Shown here: positions 34,123 through 47,531 of the stretch, piece after piece | Numbering within the stretch: position 1 is the stretch's first letter | Layout: each line of letters opens with the position of its first letter | Source of the DNA: Dryocosmus kuriphilus | Taxonomy: Eukaryota > Arthropoda > Insecta > Hymenoptera > Cynipidae | DNA length: 64,000 nt | Assembly (NCBI GenBank): GCA_038277395.1 | Contig: CM076195.1 | Coordinates: 19,988,327-20,052,326 of the forward strand | Reading direction: 5' to 3' | Position numbers and translations under genes: made by a program | The notes under the pieces: generated by a model | Told to the model about the DNA's origin: nothing | Database searches by the model: none | What the model saw: the letters and a program-made list of their open reading frames with translations, nothing else

Positions 34123-34958
34123 CCATAATAACAGTTTGTTTTGGTTGGCCTGCATGACCTTCAAAATTTTCGCTAAAAGCTGCATTAGCTACAGCACGTG
34201 CACTCAACCCAACAGCAAATAAGGATTTTCAATAATTATTATTAAAGTGCGTTAAGTTATTAACACATTTAATTATTACACTTTGGTATTATTCAATATT
34301 TAAACATATGAATTGCAAAAATTTTCATCATTGTTGATGGCAAAATGTAGCGAAAGTGGCATTTCACGTCGTGTGGACTCTCGGTACATTCCACGCACCA
34401 GACGTCCAGCCGTTTGCATCTTGAAATATTAATAATTTTTAAACCATCAATTCGATTGATGTCAAACTTTCTAAAAAACTTCTTTCGACATTCATCCACA
34501 ACTTTCTCACTGGAAGTTTATCGTTGCTCAAAATTCGCTCGCTAAACGAAGCGCTTGAAGATTATAATTCATGATTTTTTCAATGTCTAAACAAATAATT
34601 AACAACTTTTTTTTTTATAACAATATTTACTTTTTTCTTTTTTAGTTAGTCTTAGAAGACTTAAACACGTGATCTGTTATTAATTAAAGCAAAAAATTCT
34701 GAAAATTGGCTAAGTTAGGGCGAGTTGAAGTTAAAAAAAATAAAAATTTTTTGTTTTAAAAAAATCTACTTTTTTCCAATTTTATCAAAAAATAAAAAAG
34801 CTAAAAAAATTTTCAAAAGGAAGAAAAGATGCGCTTTGAAATTCTCTACAAATATCGGTTCTTAAAATTAACATTTGAACAATTTTTAAAATTGACGTTC
34901 TGGACAATACTTCTCACGCTAAATCCATGCGGTATCCCCTTTTGACTTCGGGAGGTTC
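34123..34958 (-). repeat. Right TIR of the DUF7869-like transposon
   Basis: Complement of 31000-31843. Its outer end is fused in phase to the hAT C-terminal frame, so a translation of the hAT runs a few codons into it (EPPEVKRGYRMD); those residues do not belong to hAT. Confidence 0.9.
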
Positions 34959-35979
34959 AATTATTTCAAATAAATTATCAGTCATGTTCCTTCTATGAGG
35001 CCTCATCATCATGACATCAAAGGAAAATAAACTCTCTACTGGTGCAGAACTTGGCAAGCACGTATTAAATTTTAGGAACACTTTTTTTATATTTGGGTAT
35101 TTGTTTAGTGAATCCAAACTCGTATCGTCATCTTTCAAATATTGAAGCGACTCTAAATGAATTGTGGTGTTAACCGTTGTAACACTTTTTTTATACGTTA
35201 ATTCGGTCCAAAATAATTAATTAAATTATAGAAGAAATATTCAATTACACTAAAATGGTTCAGAAAATCAGAAATCAGGATTCGTTATTGGATTAATCGA
35301 GATTTCATTAATCATTGCCTCAATTAATACGCATGTCACTAACAAAATAAATATGTCCAGAAATATTAGGAGTCGATAAAATCAAAAATAAATAAAATAA
35401 CGCTTAAATGATCACACCCATACACACACCCCATAAATTTAAAAACATCGAGTAAAATAGCCTTTTTAAAGAGGGCAAAAATGGTAAGATTCGAGAGAAT
35501 TGTAAATTCAGTGTTCACAAATAATGTCAGTACTCGTCTAGACCTCTTTTTTTTGTGGAGATGATCTCATTTAGATGGACGCTGATAAAACTCTAAATTT
35601 CTCCTCACTCTCGTTCGTCAATTCTTCCAAATTTAGGAGGTTCCAATATTGCCAATAAGCGGCAAGACAATTATAATGGGTGTGGTTCTCATGAATCAAG
35701 TGAAGAATAGATAGAATAGGTGATCGGACCTATCTTTTTGGCTGCCAGTAAATTGATGTAAAGTTTTGTGTAATTGGACATACCGAAACGTACCCTGGTT
35801 TGAAAAATATAGTACCACACTGGTTTTATGCGAAACACAGCTCATTCCTGCGTGGTGCTGGTTACAATATAGTGAGAATATCTCTCGAACGTTAAAATTC
35901 ACAATGAGCTGTGATTCCATTTTCGCTAACAAGGAATGCTATAGGCTCCACCCCTAACTTATACAAATTATTACACAAC

Positions 35980-36095
35980 GATTTATTACCTAATTCCATA
36001 ATTCTGTTAACCCGCGCTTTTCCTGATTTTAGCGAGAGCGATTTATTACCCAATGAAAAAATTATATTTAACCCGCGCTTTTCATGATTTTACTG
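35980..36095. repeat. 58-base tandem duplication
   Basis: Two copies of cgatttattacc(t/c)aat... followed by ttaacccgcgcttttc(c/a)tgatttta lie head to tail inside the noncoding part of the hAT relic. Confidence 0.75.
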
Positions 36096-38057
36096 GAAAA
36101 CACTTTCCCCAATCATACGCAAATCTTTTTATTCCATATCACTCGCATTTCCTGGCACGATTATTAATTGATTATAAATATAAAAACCGTCTCACCGTGT
36201 CACTAGCTACGGAAGAGTCGGAATCCTCTACAAACATGTAGTATGACTCGCTTTTTTTCTCTTATTTTTCCATACTGATTATGTTTTTTTATGTCTTCAT
36301 TTTTTATCTTTCTTACTTTTGTAACAAACGATTCTTTCACAAACTCCCTACTTCCTTTCGGCACCCATTTTAGTTTTAAAAAGGGATATGATACAGATAC
36401 CACCACACTTTCTTTAGCTCTAAGCTCCTCGAATGAGTAAAATGTTTCAAAACGCTTTTTTAGACTCTTCTTAATTCTGTCTATAAGCACATCACAATAT
36501 GATGGATTATCCATTTTTAATGAGTCTATTATTCTTTTCATTCGCATTAATTCAGGTAGAAGGTGTCTGTAAAAAGTTTCTTTATCTCCTTCCAAACTTC
36601 TGATATCTTCAGCTATGGGCCTTGAGCAGTTGGTATATTCAATTAAGAACTATAATTCAATCTCCTTAAAAACTGCTAAACCTAGTTTTCTCAAAGTTTC
36701 ATTTATAATCTCCTAAACCGCCAAAAATCCATAATACAGTTATAATATAAATCCCAGCGTGTTGGGCATGGACTTGTTGGAAATTTTCCTGTGGATTCTA
36801 AATATATCTCACACGCTTTAGGCGACCTGGAACACAAATTCCAAACTGCATGGTATTAAAGCATTGCTGCATCATGCAGTTTTCTGTATAAATTATTTTG
36901 AGATCTGGCCTTATCAATATCACAAGAAGGAATCAGATGTAATGTGTGGGTGTCACATTTTTCATGGTTAGGTAGTTCTTTCTTCTTCAGATCCAGAAAA
37001 TTCTTTCAAAAGTAATACCTCATCGTCATCATAATCATCATCATTATCATTATGGTTGTCTTCATTTTCGTTCATTTCAGTACTTTCATTATTCGGTAAA
37101 TTTCCATCACTTGTATCTGTTTCCAAGTCGGGTTTCCCATATACTTTAAAAGTTTTTATCATATTGGAGCCACTATCAGCTACAGTTTTTGTTATTTTTG
37201 CCAACTTCAAATCATATTTAGAATGTATTTCTGCTACTTTGTCGAAAGTACGAGATCCTTTAAATCTCCTACAGGCAAGAGTAGAACTTTTCTTTTCAAA
37301 TATGTTGGAATCAATTCAATGTACAGTCATACCTAGATAACTTCTCTTTGATGATGATCAAATATCAGCTGTGGTGCAAACATATTCCACATTTTTAATT
37401 TATTTTTTTAGATTTTCCTTATGTTCAGTAAATCTTTCAGCAATTTTTTTATTACATGTGCGGCGGCACATAATTTTAGCAGGGTTTGATAATTGTTGAG
37501 CTCCTTCAATTAGAGCCCTAAAACAAGCATTTTCCACTACTGATATTGGTGGCATTGTATGAATCGCAAAACAATCAACTTGTCTAAATTAATAGATTTT
37601 GGTAAGGTACTCGACAGAGTTGTTTGTTTCATTTTTTTGTATGTGCTTGTTCTATCACCATCTGAATCTGTAACATCACATTTCCTCTTCTTTTTTGTTG
37701 AGATTTGAATTCTTCATATTCTTTGAATAAATCACCATGACCTTTTCGCTGAAAAACATATTTATTATTGTTTAAATTTCAAGTTAATTCTATTAATTCA
37801 GTACTCGGATATTAAAAGAATTAAGATTATAAAGGACAATATTATTTTTATTTCTTTACTTTAGTAAATAATGTTTGTGTAAGCTAAGTAACACTACTTA
37901 CTTTTATATGGTTTTTAGAAGTTTTAGTTGCATTAAGACTTCCTTTCAATGTTTTTGAGCATTGCTTGCAAAACAGCGGATATGTTAGCTTCACTTCCAG
38001 CATCCTTTTTGACATCTTTAAAACAGTGTTTCAATACAAATGGGAAATTTGCATTGC

Positions 38058-39300
38058 CCTGAAATAAAAAATAGTTTAACATAAATCCCCATTCCCCTAA
38101 CATAATCATAATGTACTTGTTGCTTTATGAGCAAAAAATTCTAATCTATCAGACCCCCAAGCTGGGCGATTTTTTTTTTCTTTTGAGAAATGTGTTTCAA
38201 GTAAAACACGCGTATTTTAACGTATTCATCTACTATTCTCTGTCTAAAAACCGACCGTCTAGACTAAAATATGACTCTTAAGGGTGTTGGTTAAACAAAA
38301 TTTGAAATGTTTATCCTTAGATGTACGGCCCTGGCTCACATATAATCGTAGTCTCCGCCTTTCGACAGGAAGACAAAAAACTCGCAAAATATACGGGGCC
38401 TGGCGTGATTCTCGTGTCCATAGAATGCTGCTCTGTGTATACTTGCACTGATCAAATAAATACATTGTGGTAAATTTCCCCGATTTACTTCGCGAATAAA
38501 ATTGACAGGTCGTACGTGTGAGGACCGTATATTTGTGTTGTCCTTTGCCATCTGTTCAGCTGCACTAGCGCTCCTGACGGTACGCTAAGAGTTATCGAGT
38601 AGCCCTTACTTATCAACCTCTACAGTTTCGATGCAAGACACATCTAAGAATAAGGCAGTTTTCAGTGAAGAAATACAAATTTGAATAAAATTGTGTAAAC
38701 AAATATCGAAATAGTTTTGCAGATACTATCTGTAAATGGAACAATTTTATAGATACGCAAATTTATAAACTTTAGGTAAATTTTCAAATTCGAGTATTTA
38801 TAAATTTACGAAGTTTGAAATCATAAAATTTCAGACATGTTTATTTCTGCAAATTTTTGTAAAAATTATACATTGATCAATTCGCCAAAATAATAAATTT
38901 AGAAATTACCAATTTTACCAAATTCGAAATTCTAAAAATTCAAAAACTGAGTTGTCTACATTTATTTGGAAATATAGATTTATAATTTTATTTATATGCA
39001 TAAAAGTATATTTATAAAAATATTATTTATAAATAAATCTGAAACCTCACCAGTTTCAAACTTACTGAATTTTGAATTTGGTAAATTTTTAAATATTTAA
39101 ATTTGCAAAATTATGGAAAATTGTTAAATTTGTGTTTAGTAAATTGATAAATCTATATTTCCAAAATTTAATTTGCAGAGAACCCAGTTTTGAATTTGTT
39201 AAATGCTTGGCTTCGTGCATAGTTGGGGGGGGGGGCTGTTGAACGTAGATTGAGGCACGGGGGTGGTGTGATTTGCTAAACCTGGCTCCGACTAGGTCGT
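38058..39300. other. Unassigned AT-rich DNA upstream of the hAT relic
   Basis: No gene seen. From 38690 to 39190 the sequence is a loose array of aatttataaattt-like words with no clean period. A 9-base G run is at 39226-39234. An upstream hAT exon or terminus may be hidden here, but I could not identify it. Confidence 0.5.
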
Positions 39301-39899
39301 GACTTGTCAACCTAAAATCCCAAATTGCGTCTCGCGGAACCGGAGAATTTCACTGGAGATAAAACGAAATGCTCAGGCGCAGCTGCATGTGGGATCATCA
39401 GCAAAGTGTCACCGTCAGAGTGGGATTCCTCTTGAGTCGGTTCCGCGATTGGAGATGAGAGTGCCGCTTCCAACTCCGCTGGAGTAGGCACGGCGGTGTG
39501 ATTGGGTGAGAATAGCAATGCGGCTTCTGAGAGACTTGTAGGTTTCCTTCGTGACCGATTGAGAGGCGATAATGGAAGGATGGCCGCGATATTGGTTTCC
39601 GTATTAGGAGAAAGCGAAATCTCCGAAATCGATATTAATCGGAACTACTTCCGCAGATGGCTGCCCCGTTTGAAACGCGGTCGCGGTGGCAATACGAAGT
39701 GCCGTTCGCTCCTTTTCTCAGGACGTTTACGGGGTTTGCCGCTACGTTTGCGTTCAAGGGTGAGCCTCCGTCCCTCCGAGGGAGCTGCTGTGGAAGCGAC
39801 TGAGAATGCTGGCATGAATTACAAGTCCAGGGGCCGAGGATAGCACCTCGTGCGGTAATATTGAGGGAAAAATACAGTAGGGTTTTAACGTTACCGAGA

Positions 39900-40220
39900 A
39901 GAAAAAATAATAATAATAATACGCGACGAGGTATTCACGACATGCCTCAAGAGAATAAATCAAGAAGAGAATATATATGCGACGATGGTATTCACCACGC
40001 GTCGATATATGAGACGAGGGTAATGGACCACTCGCCACAAAAAATAAAAGAATTAGAAAATGCATACGACGACGATAGTATTCACCACCAGCCGACATAT
40101 GCGAAGAGGGTAATTACCACCCGCCACAAAAATAAAAGAATAAGAAAATGCACACGCGGACGATGGTTATTGTCCGCCAGATGAGAATATGCGACGAGAG
40201 TATACACCACCCACCAAAAT
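39900..40220. repeat. Imperfect tandem repeat with gcgac(g)a.ggtattcaccac units
   Basis: Units of about 55-110 bases contain atatgcgacga(t/g)(g)gtattcaccac, an acgagggtaat.gaccac(t/c)cgccacaaaaa and a aataaaagaattagaaaatgca block, degraded at both edges. Frames across it on both strands are repeat translations and not genes. Confidence 0.75.
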
Positions 40221-40344
40221 AAAAATAAATAAATAAAAAATCAGCAAGAGAAAAATGAACAGTAAAAAAAAAAGAAATGATCAGAAAATGAGAAAAGGAG
40301 TCAAACAGGAAAGAAATAGCCAAACAACAAGCGATGGAAGAAAG

Positions 40345-40760
40345 ATGGGAGGGTCGAGTTCGAATAAATGTTTGGAAAGACACCATTTAAAATTATAAAA
40401 TAACTTGAAAATTTATTGGAAACTATATCAAACCGTGAAGATATTACAAAGATAGTGTGAGAATAGCAAGTCAATTTCAGAATAATTACTAAAAGTATAA
40501 CAGGTCTATTTTCGAATAATTAATAAAAGAATAACAAATCAGTTTTGAAATAATATCGACAAGGATAAAATGATACACTAGGGAGTCTACAAGTGAATAA
40601 GAAAGGGGAAGGTTTCGCTGATATAACAGAATTTTTGAGATAACTAACGGAATACATTTTCAGTGACAAAAGGGAAATTATTAAATTAAACAGGTCGGAA
40701 CATCTAAAAAAAAATCGAGGTGTGAAATAATTTTTAACTTAAATGCATAAGAAAAGGGAA
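40345..40760. repeat. Second copy of the 5.1-kb-region repeat
   Basis: The sequence from gttcgaataaatgtttggaaag to about 40760 is a diverged copy of DNA from 5113 onwards, with the same order of gatattacaaaga, gtgagaata, aataattac, gctgatataac and ttaaatt.aacaggtcgg blocks. It suggests a second member of the retroelement-associated family running into the assembly gap. Confidence 0.55.
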
Positions 40761-40847
40761 GCGGTTGAGGATACACATAAAATTGCAGAATTAAAGTACT
40801 ACAGTGCTGTTGGTTAAATCAAGGTCGGGGAGCGTGAAGGAAACAGT

Positions 40848-41347
40848 NNNNNNNNNNNNNNNNNNNNNNNNNNNNNNNNNNNNNNNNNNNNNNNNNNNNN
40901 NNNNNNNNNNNNNNNNNNNNNNNNNNNNNNNNNNNNNNNNNNNNNNNNNNNNNNNNNNNNNNNNNNNNNNNNNNNNNNNNNNNNNNNNNNNNNNNNNNNN
41001 NNNNNNNNNNNNNNNNNNNNNNNNNNNNNNNNNNNNNNNNNNNNNNNNNNNNNNNNNNNNNNNNNNNNNNNNNNNNNNNNNNNNNNNNNNNNNNNNNNNN
41101 NNNNNNNNNNNNNNNNNNNNNNNNNNNNNNNNNNNNNNNNNNNNNNNNNNNNNNNNNNNNNNNNNNNNNNNNNNNNNNNNNNNNNNNNNNNNNNNNNNNN
41201 NNNNNNNNNNNNNNNNNNNNNNNNNNNNNNNNNNNNNNNNNNNNNNNNNNNNNNNNNNNNNNNNNNNNNNNNNNNNNNNNNNNNNNNNNNNNNNNNNNNN
41301 NNNNNNNNNNNNNNNNNNNNNNNNNNNNNNNNNNNNNNNNNNNNNNN
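40848..41347. other. Assembly gap, 500 N
   Basis: Exactly 500 undetermined bases, a conventional gap size, so the true length is unknown. Reading frames spanning it are meaningless. Confidence 1.
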
Positions 41348-43944
41348 GCCGCCAAGGTACGCATGGTTTACCGCGTGGTCTGAGTGATAAGAGACAAATG
41401 CCGTTGGTTGGAGAGGGAGAGAACGTGTCACCGCGAGAGTGTAGGGTCTCGGTCAATTTTATGAATCGCGATTTGCAGCTTCCTTCTTCCTTAGAATAGA
41501 TATTTTAACATATATATATATAACTATGCTCATTCACACATACTCACATACATACATACATATCCACACTTAAGTTTATTTCCGCTTGTGTCTAAGGTGT
41601 ACATATAGGCACATGTGCGTAAGCCTGTGGACCTTATCTGTTATTTTAGTAGTCGAATTTACAAGATTTGGTTAATTTTAATTTGAGCTCTATAATTTTA
41701 TAATTTCTTAGTTGTCATATCTTCTTCGCTCTCGCTACCGGCTCACAAGTACCGACCTTGGAGCTTGGGGTTGCTGACTATGCGTTTTTTTCACCACAAG
41801 CTCTCAGGTGACGAGCATGATTAAGATACCAACTTATAATGCTTTTAACATTTCTTCATGAACCTCGAATATAATTTCGCGATGTTGAAAACAAAAATAA
41901 TTTATGATATTTTCAGGTAGCTAAATTCGCTCGTCACAGTTCAAGGTCTTTCTGAACTCTATATACACATACATATTGACGGTCGAAATAAGTATAGTGA
42001 GATTCTCACAAATATCATTCCTATTAAATGCGCATTAAATACGCATTTTCCAAAGACTAAGAATTATTTTCAAAAAATTAAAATATTTTATTTATGTCAA
42101 ATAATAATGTGTTTTAGTGTAATTGAACCTTTTCTAACGATATTTAACTATTCAACACTTTTTAGGGGAACTCTAGGTGAAATCTTACGTAAGAAGGGGG
42201 AAGAAGGGTTCGAGAAATCTTATGTGCCCTTACATGGGGGGGGGGGGGGGGGGGGGGGGTCGAAAATGGTCAAAATCGTCCTTACGTAATTAATGAATGG
42301 CTCCTTTCCCCTTCAGTTTTTCGATACTTATGCAAAATAAAAATTCTAAAAAGTGGATATGAATGGGAAGGTTTGTTCAAGAAATACATTTCACTCTCCA
42401 TTCGTAAGAACCTACGAATGTCTGCGCACCTTCTTTTCCTTATGCATGATATCGTCGCACGAGTCGGTTGGTGGTGTCTCATCAAAGATATTATACCCTA
42501 GATGCGGTATAGAATTAGGTCCACGACACACACTTAGGGGCGCGATGAACAAATTGCAAGTGCAAATTGAGAATAATAATAATAATCAAATTATGAAAAA
42601 TGTTACGTGATCTGTTAATGCAAAAATAATTTTAATTCAGTATTAAAGGTCTTGATTAAATTTCTAAAATTAAATTGCGTGATTTTTTTTATAAAGATAT
42701 GTATAATATGATAATATAAAGTAGAGTGGCTCGAAAATACGAAATTTTTGAAAATCGAAAATCATTAGTGCTGAAAAGTTGTTACGTGTCATTAAAAATA
42801 AAAAACGCTACTGACTTTTTATAGCACTATCATGAAAATGGCGCATTTTCATACTTATGGACCGAACTTAAAATTCCGTGTTTCGAACTAAGTGAATCAG
42901 GAAGTAGGAAATTACTCTTTTTTGGCGTACCGTGACGTTACAAACACGAAAAGGCCCCTTTTCATACGCACTCTAACATTTCGTATTAAGTGAAATGGAG
43001 AGGTTAGATGAAGATGGAGATAGGTCGATGTTTTGAGCGAGAAATCTGGCGTGGGTTAGAGCAGAGCGCTGATTGGCGGCAGTTGGCACGTTATTTAAAT
43101 GCTATAGATAAATTTAACATTTCCAGCATTTTTAAAAATAAATTGTTCCTCAAAAATCTATTAATTTAAGAATTCAGTGATATTTTATGATTGAACTAAT
43201 TAGTTGCGCTAAAAACCTTTTTTATTAATGTTTGTGAATATTGAGCAGCATACGCATTAATATGCGCAGTAATTACAGGCCAATATTGCGATCACCGTCG
43301 CCATATAAATCAAACACCGTAAATACATTAGCTTATAACCTCATCGCTGTTATGCGTTCAGTGACTCCTAAAATTCGGGAAGCACCGCAATGAGCTATAT
43401 TAGATTTGCTGCTATCAACTTTGTGGTCTCAATACTCGATACTACGAAGCACGATAAGTATTCACAAACAAATCCAGATTAAAGATCACAAAACTTTGGC
43501 CGCTCTTTTAACTACTTTTTCTTGTGTTTTATTTAAAAAAATTAAATTCTATTTATGTTGAAAAATGTACACAATTTTTAATACTTCTTAATTTTGTAAC
43601 TTTAATTAATTCTTTTATTTCAACTAAAAAAATTTTTTTCCTAAACCCTCCGACAAGGGCTTCGCCCCTTGCTGCCCTACCAGGGCCTCACCCTAAACCC
43701 TCCTCCAGTTTCCCCTACCTCCTGAATAACTATTTAGCCTTGAAATAAGAAATTCTTACATTCTACCCACAAGCATTAGACTTACACAAGATTTTCCTAA
43801 TCTTGTTATAAAAAATATCGTGCGTATCTTGTGCGAAGCCTTTTTTGTTAGTGCACTGTTTTTAGACTTATCCTAAAACCACTGCACTTGTCACGAAAAG
43901 GCCTTCGCCTCCCAATTGAAATGGAAAAAATATATAAATATACA
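41348..43944. other. Unassigned DNA with a 24-base G run
   Basis: No supportable gene. A G24 homopolymer lies at 42236-42259. From 43640 to 43920 there are small GC-rich hairpins in otherwise AT-rich DNA: aagggcttcgcccctt at 43657, and ggccttcgcc at 43899. Frames in this interval are short and have no motif. Confidence 0.6.
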
Positions 43945-46900
43945 CAGGGTGTCCCAGACTCAAGTGGCCGGACTTATATAGCTGTATAAACAAAATAAAA
44001 TAAATAGAAATTTCCTTTTGCAAAAATTAATTAAACTCATAGCTTTTGAGATATAAAACGTTCAATCTGCACCAATCAGGAGTGTGCTATAATCAGTCGT
44101 GCGTGCGTGAGCAGCCAGCCAACACTGTATTAGTGACTGAAAATTCTCCCGTCGAAGTCCCCACTTCAGACTTCACATGCATGCTAGAAGTGCCCTTAAG
44201 GCAACATTAAATTTAGATAAAAGAATATCGTTATTAAATCAATTAGAACTAAGACAGGATACAACTACACTGGAACTTAAACTAAAAATATCCAACACCA
44301 TGATAAAAAAGGAACAGAAATAAATTACATTATTTAATTAAGCGACAATACAACATTAACATGGATATTCGTAATAAAACCTTACAAATAGATGCTAAAT
44401 AGGCACTTGAACTACTGCGCTTGAATTCCAACAATCCTTAATTATCACCCCTCAGTGTCTTATTAAAAGTGACTTCAGCTGGAAGTACGTGTTTTGCAAA
44501 CGGAAAATGCTAAAATTAAAAAATGTCACGTAAACTGTCTTCACAGAACACATAAATATCCCCCTGACCCCACAACAAATTCAAACAACCGTTAATTGTC
44601 ACCCCTTAGTGTCTTAATAGTAGTCACTTAGGCACGGATTAGTTATTACTGCCGAAAAATTCTAAAAATTAAAATGGCTATGTAAAATGTTTTCGCAAGA
44701 AGGAAAAATATTATCCTGCCCCCACAAAAAATTCCAACAGTCCTTAATGATCACCCTCTAGTTTCTTAGCAAAAGTGACTTCCTTTGGGAATACGCGGTG
44801 GTACCAGAAAATTCTAAAAATAAAAATTGCAACGTAGCATATCTTCACAAGACATAATAATATCCTCCAGACCCCACAACAAATTCCAACAATCCTCAAT
44901 TATCACCATTTAGTGTCTGAATGGAAGTGACTTCCGCTGGGAATACCTGTTGCAACCGGCAAAATCTAAAAAAAAATAGAGTCGTAAAATTTCTTCACAA
45001 GACATAAAAATATCCATTTGAACCCACAATAAACTCCAACAACCCTCAGTTATCTCCATTTAGTGTCTTAATATTAGTCACATTGGCACGGATTAGTTAT
45101 TACCCCCCAAAAAAATTCTAAAAATAAAAATAGCCACGTAAAATGTCTTCAAAAGGCACAAAATCATCCTCTTGACCTCACAATAAAATTCAACAACCCT
45201 TAATGATCACCCCTTAGTGTCCTATTAGAAGTGACTTCAACTGGGAGTACCTGTTGCAACCGGAAAATTCTAAAAATAAAAACAGCAGCGTAGAATATCT
45301 TCGAATGGAGAGAAATATCCCCTGACCCCACAATATAATTCAACAGACCTTAATAATCACCCCTTAGTATCTTATTAGAAGTGACTTCCGCTGGGAATAC
45401 CTGTTGCAACTGAAAAGTTCTAAAAATAATTATAGCAGCGTAGGATATCTTCACAAGACTTAAAACTATTCTTCTGACCACCAATTTAATTCAACAACAC
45501 TCATTTATCACACTTTAACTTCTTAATAAAAGCCTCTTTGTCACGGAATTCTTATCACAACTAAGAAATCTTTTAAATAAAAACGGCCACTTAGAATGTC
45601 TTAACACTTGAAAATCTTTGGATTTATTATATCTTCGGCTTTGAATTTCATTAATTTTGACAAACTTCTACTACCAATAGATTATAAAAATAAAAACAGT
45701 AACGTAGAATATTTTCACAAGACACAAGAATATCCTCCTGGCCCCATAATAAATTCCAACAACTGTTAATCATCAACCTTTAGTGCCTTAATAACGGTCA
45801 CTTTATGACGGATCAGTTATTACAACTCAAAAATTATAAAAATAAAAAATACAGCGTAGAATATCTACAGAAGGCGAAGAAATATCCCCCTGATCACACA
45901 GTAAATTCTAAGAACCCTTAGTCATCACTATTAAGTGTCTTAATAAATGTCATACTTTTGGCACCAAATACTGCCATTACCAACGAAAACATTGAGTTTT
46001 CTAATTTACGTATTTTTGATGAATTTAAAAAAATTTTTTACGTTGATTTGGGGTTTATTCCACATTCATTAGAGGAATGATTTTTTTTTTGGTTTTTTTG
46101 GCATAAAATGCTGCCATTATTAGCGAAACATGGCAACTTTTTAAATTAGCATATTTTTTAAAATTTTTATTTGGAAAATTACTATTTTTATTTTTAGAAT
46201 TTTCGGTTTGCAACACGTACGTTGTGGGGTCAGGGGGATATTTTTGTGTTTTGTGAAGACATTTTACGTGACTATTTTCTATTTTTAGCATTTTCTGGCT
46301 ACAACAGGTATTGCCAACTGAAGTCACTTTTAATAAAACACTATAGGGTAATAATTAAGGGTTTTTGATGTTTATTCTAGGGTCAGTGGAATGTTTTTTT
46401 TTCCTTGTTAAGAAATTCTTCGATGCTCTTCTTATTTTTAGAATTTTTTGGTAGTTATAACCAATCCGTGTCAAAGCGAATTTTATTAAGACGCTAAAGC
46501 GTGATAATTCAGGGTTGTCGGAATTTATTGTAGGGTCAGGTGGATATTTTTGTGTCATGTGAAGATATTCTACGTTGCTATTTTTATTTTCATAATTTTT
46601 TGATTGTAGTAACTAGTCCGTGCCGAAGTGGCTGTTATTAAGATACTAAAAGTTGATAATTCAGGGTTGTTGGAATTTAACGTAGGGTCAGGGGAAGGTT
46701 TTGGGTCCCGTGAGACATTCTTCGTGGCTATTTTTGTTTTTTAAATTTTTTGGTTGTAATAAGTATTCTGGACCGAAGTTTCTTTCTTGAATACACTTAA
46801 TGGTGATAATAAGGTGTTGTTTAATTTTATTGTGGGTCAGGGAGACAACTTGGAGTCTTGTGATAACACTGTACGCTGCTATTTACAATTTGAATATTTT

Positions 46901-47531
46901 TTGGTGGTTTTTGTATAGTGGTCTCTTGCCGATTTATTTAGAAGTATTAGGGGTGACAGTTGAGTGTTCTTGAGCATTATGGTGGTGTTAAGGGTAAATT
47001 TCCAGTAATTTCCGTGCATTTCTCGAATATCCTTTCGAATTTTTTTTATTTTTTCAAGCGCAGTAGTTCAAGTGCCTGTTTCGCATCTATCTGTAAGGCT
47101 TCATTACGAATATCCGTCTTAAAGTGGTATTGTCGCTATTTTTGAATAATGCACATAATTCATTTCTGTTCCTTTTTTATCATGGTGTTGGACATTTTTT
47201 AGTTTAAGTTCCAGTGTAGTCGTATCCTGTCTAAGCTCGAGTTGATTTAATAACGATGTTCTTTTATTTAAATTTAATGTTGCCTTCAGGGCACTTCGAG
47301 CATGCCTGTGAACTCTGAAGTGGGGACGTAGACGGGGGAATTGTCAGCCATTAACACAGTGTTGGCTGGATGCTTACGCACGCACGACTGATTATACCAC
47401 ACTCCTAATTGGTGCAGCTTGAACGTTTTATAACTCAAAAACTATGAGTTTAATTAATTTTTGCAAAAGGAAATTTCGATTAATTTTTTTTTATACAGCT
47501 ATATAAGTCCAGACACTTGAGACTGGGACAC

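Larger units (their letters stand above)
31000..34958 (-). mobile_element. DNA transposon with ~840-base TIRs and DUF7869-like gene
   Basis: Termini read GAACCTCCCG.AGTCAAAAGGGG and its complement. The inverted repeats run 31000-31843 and 34123-34958. AATT flanks both ends (30996-30999 and 34959-34962), and the hAT reading frame resumes across one copy of AATT, which supports a 4-base target duplication. The unique middle carries one minus-strand gene. The superfamily is not one I can name from the termini. Confidence 0.85.
30972..38057 (-). pseudogene. hAT-family transposase gene with intron(s), split by another transposon
   Basis: The minus strand shows, in order, a BED-type zinc finger exon (37899-38057: YPLFCKQCSKTL with NHIK), preceded by a tttcag acceptor and followed by a GTAAGT donor. 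An intron of about 145 bases ends in ttttcag at about 37753. Then come LSNPAKIMCRRTCNKKIAER, VEYVCTTADI with the first catalytic D and SYLGMTVHWID, TVADSGSNMIKTFKVYG with the second D, CDTHTLHLIP, CPTRWD, and a C-terminal dimerisation block KFNTCLPSSAPVESLFSF plus RRNMTDNLFEII. A 4-kb element is inserted right after LFEII; beyond it the frame resumes and stops at 30972. Several stops and a noncoding stretch at 35160-36200 show decay. The enzyme would cut and paste hAT DNA; the outer hAT termini were not located. Confidence 0.82.

Noticed and set aside
40791..41499. Long reading frames across the N gap
   Set aside because: They consist of undetermined bases and carry no information.
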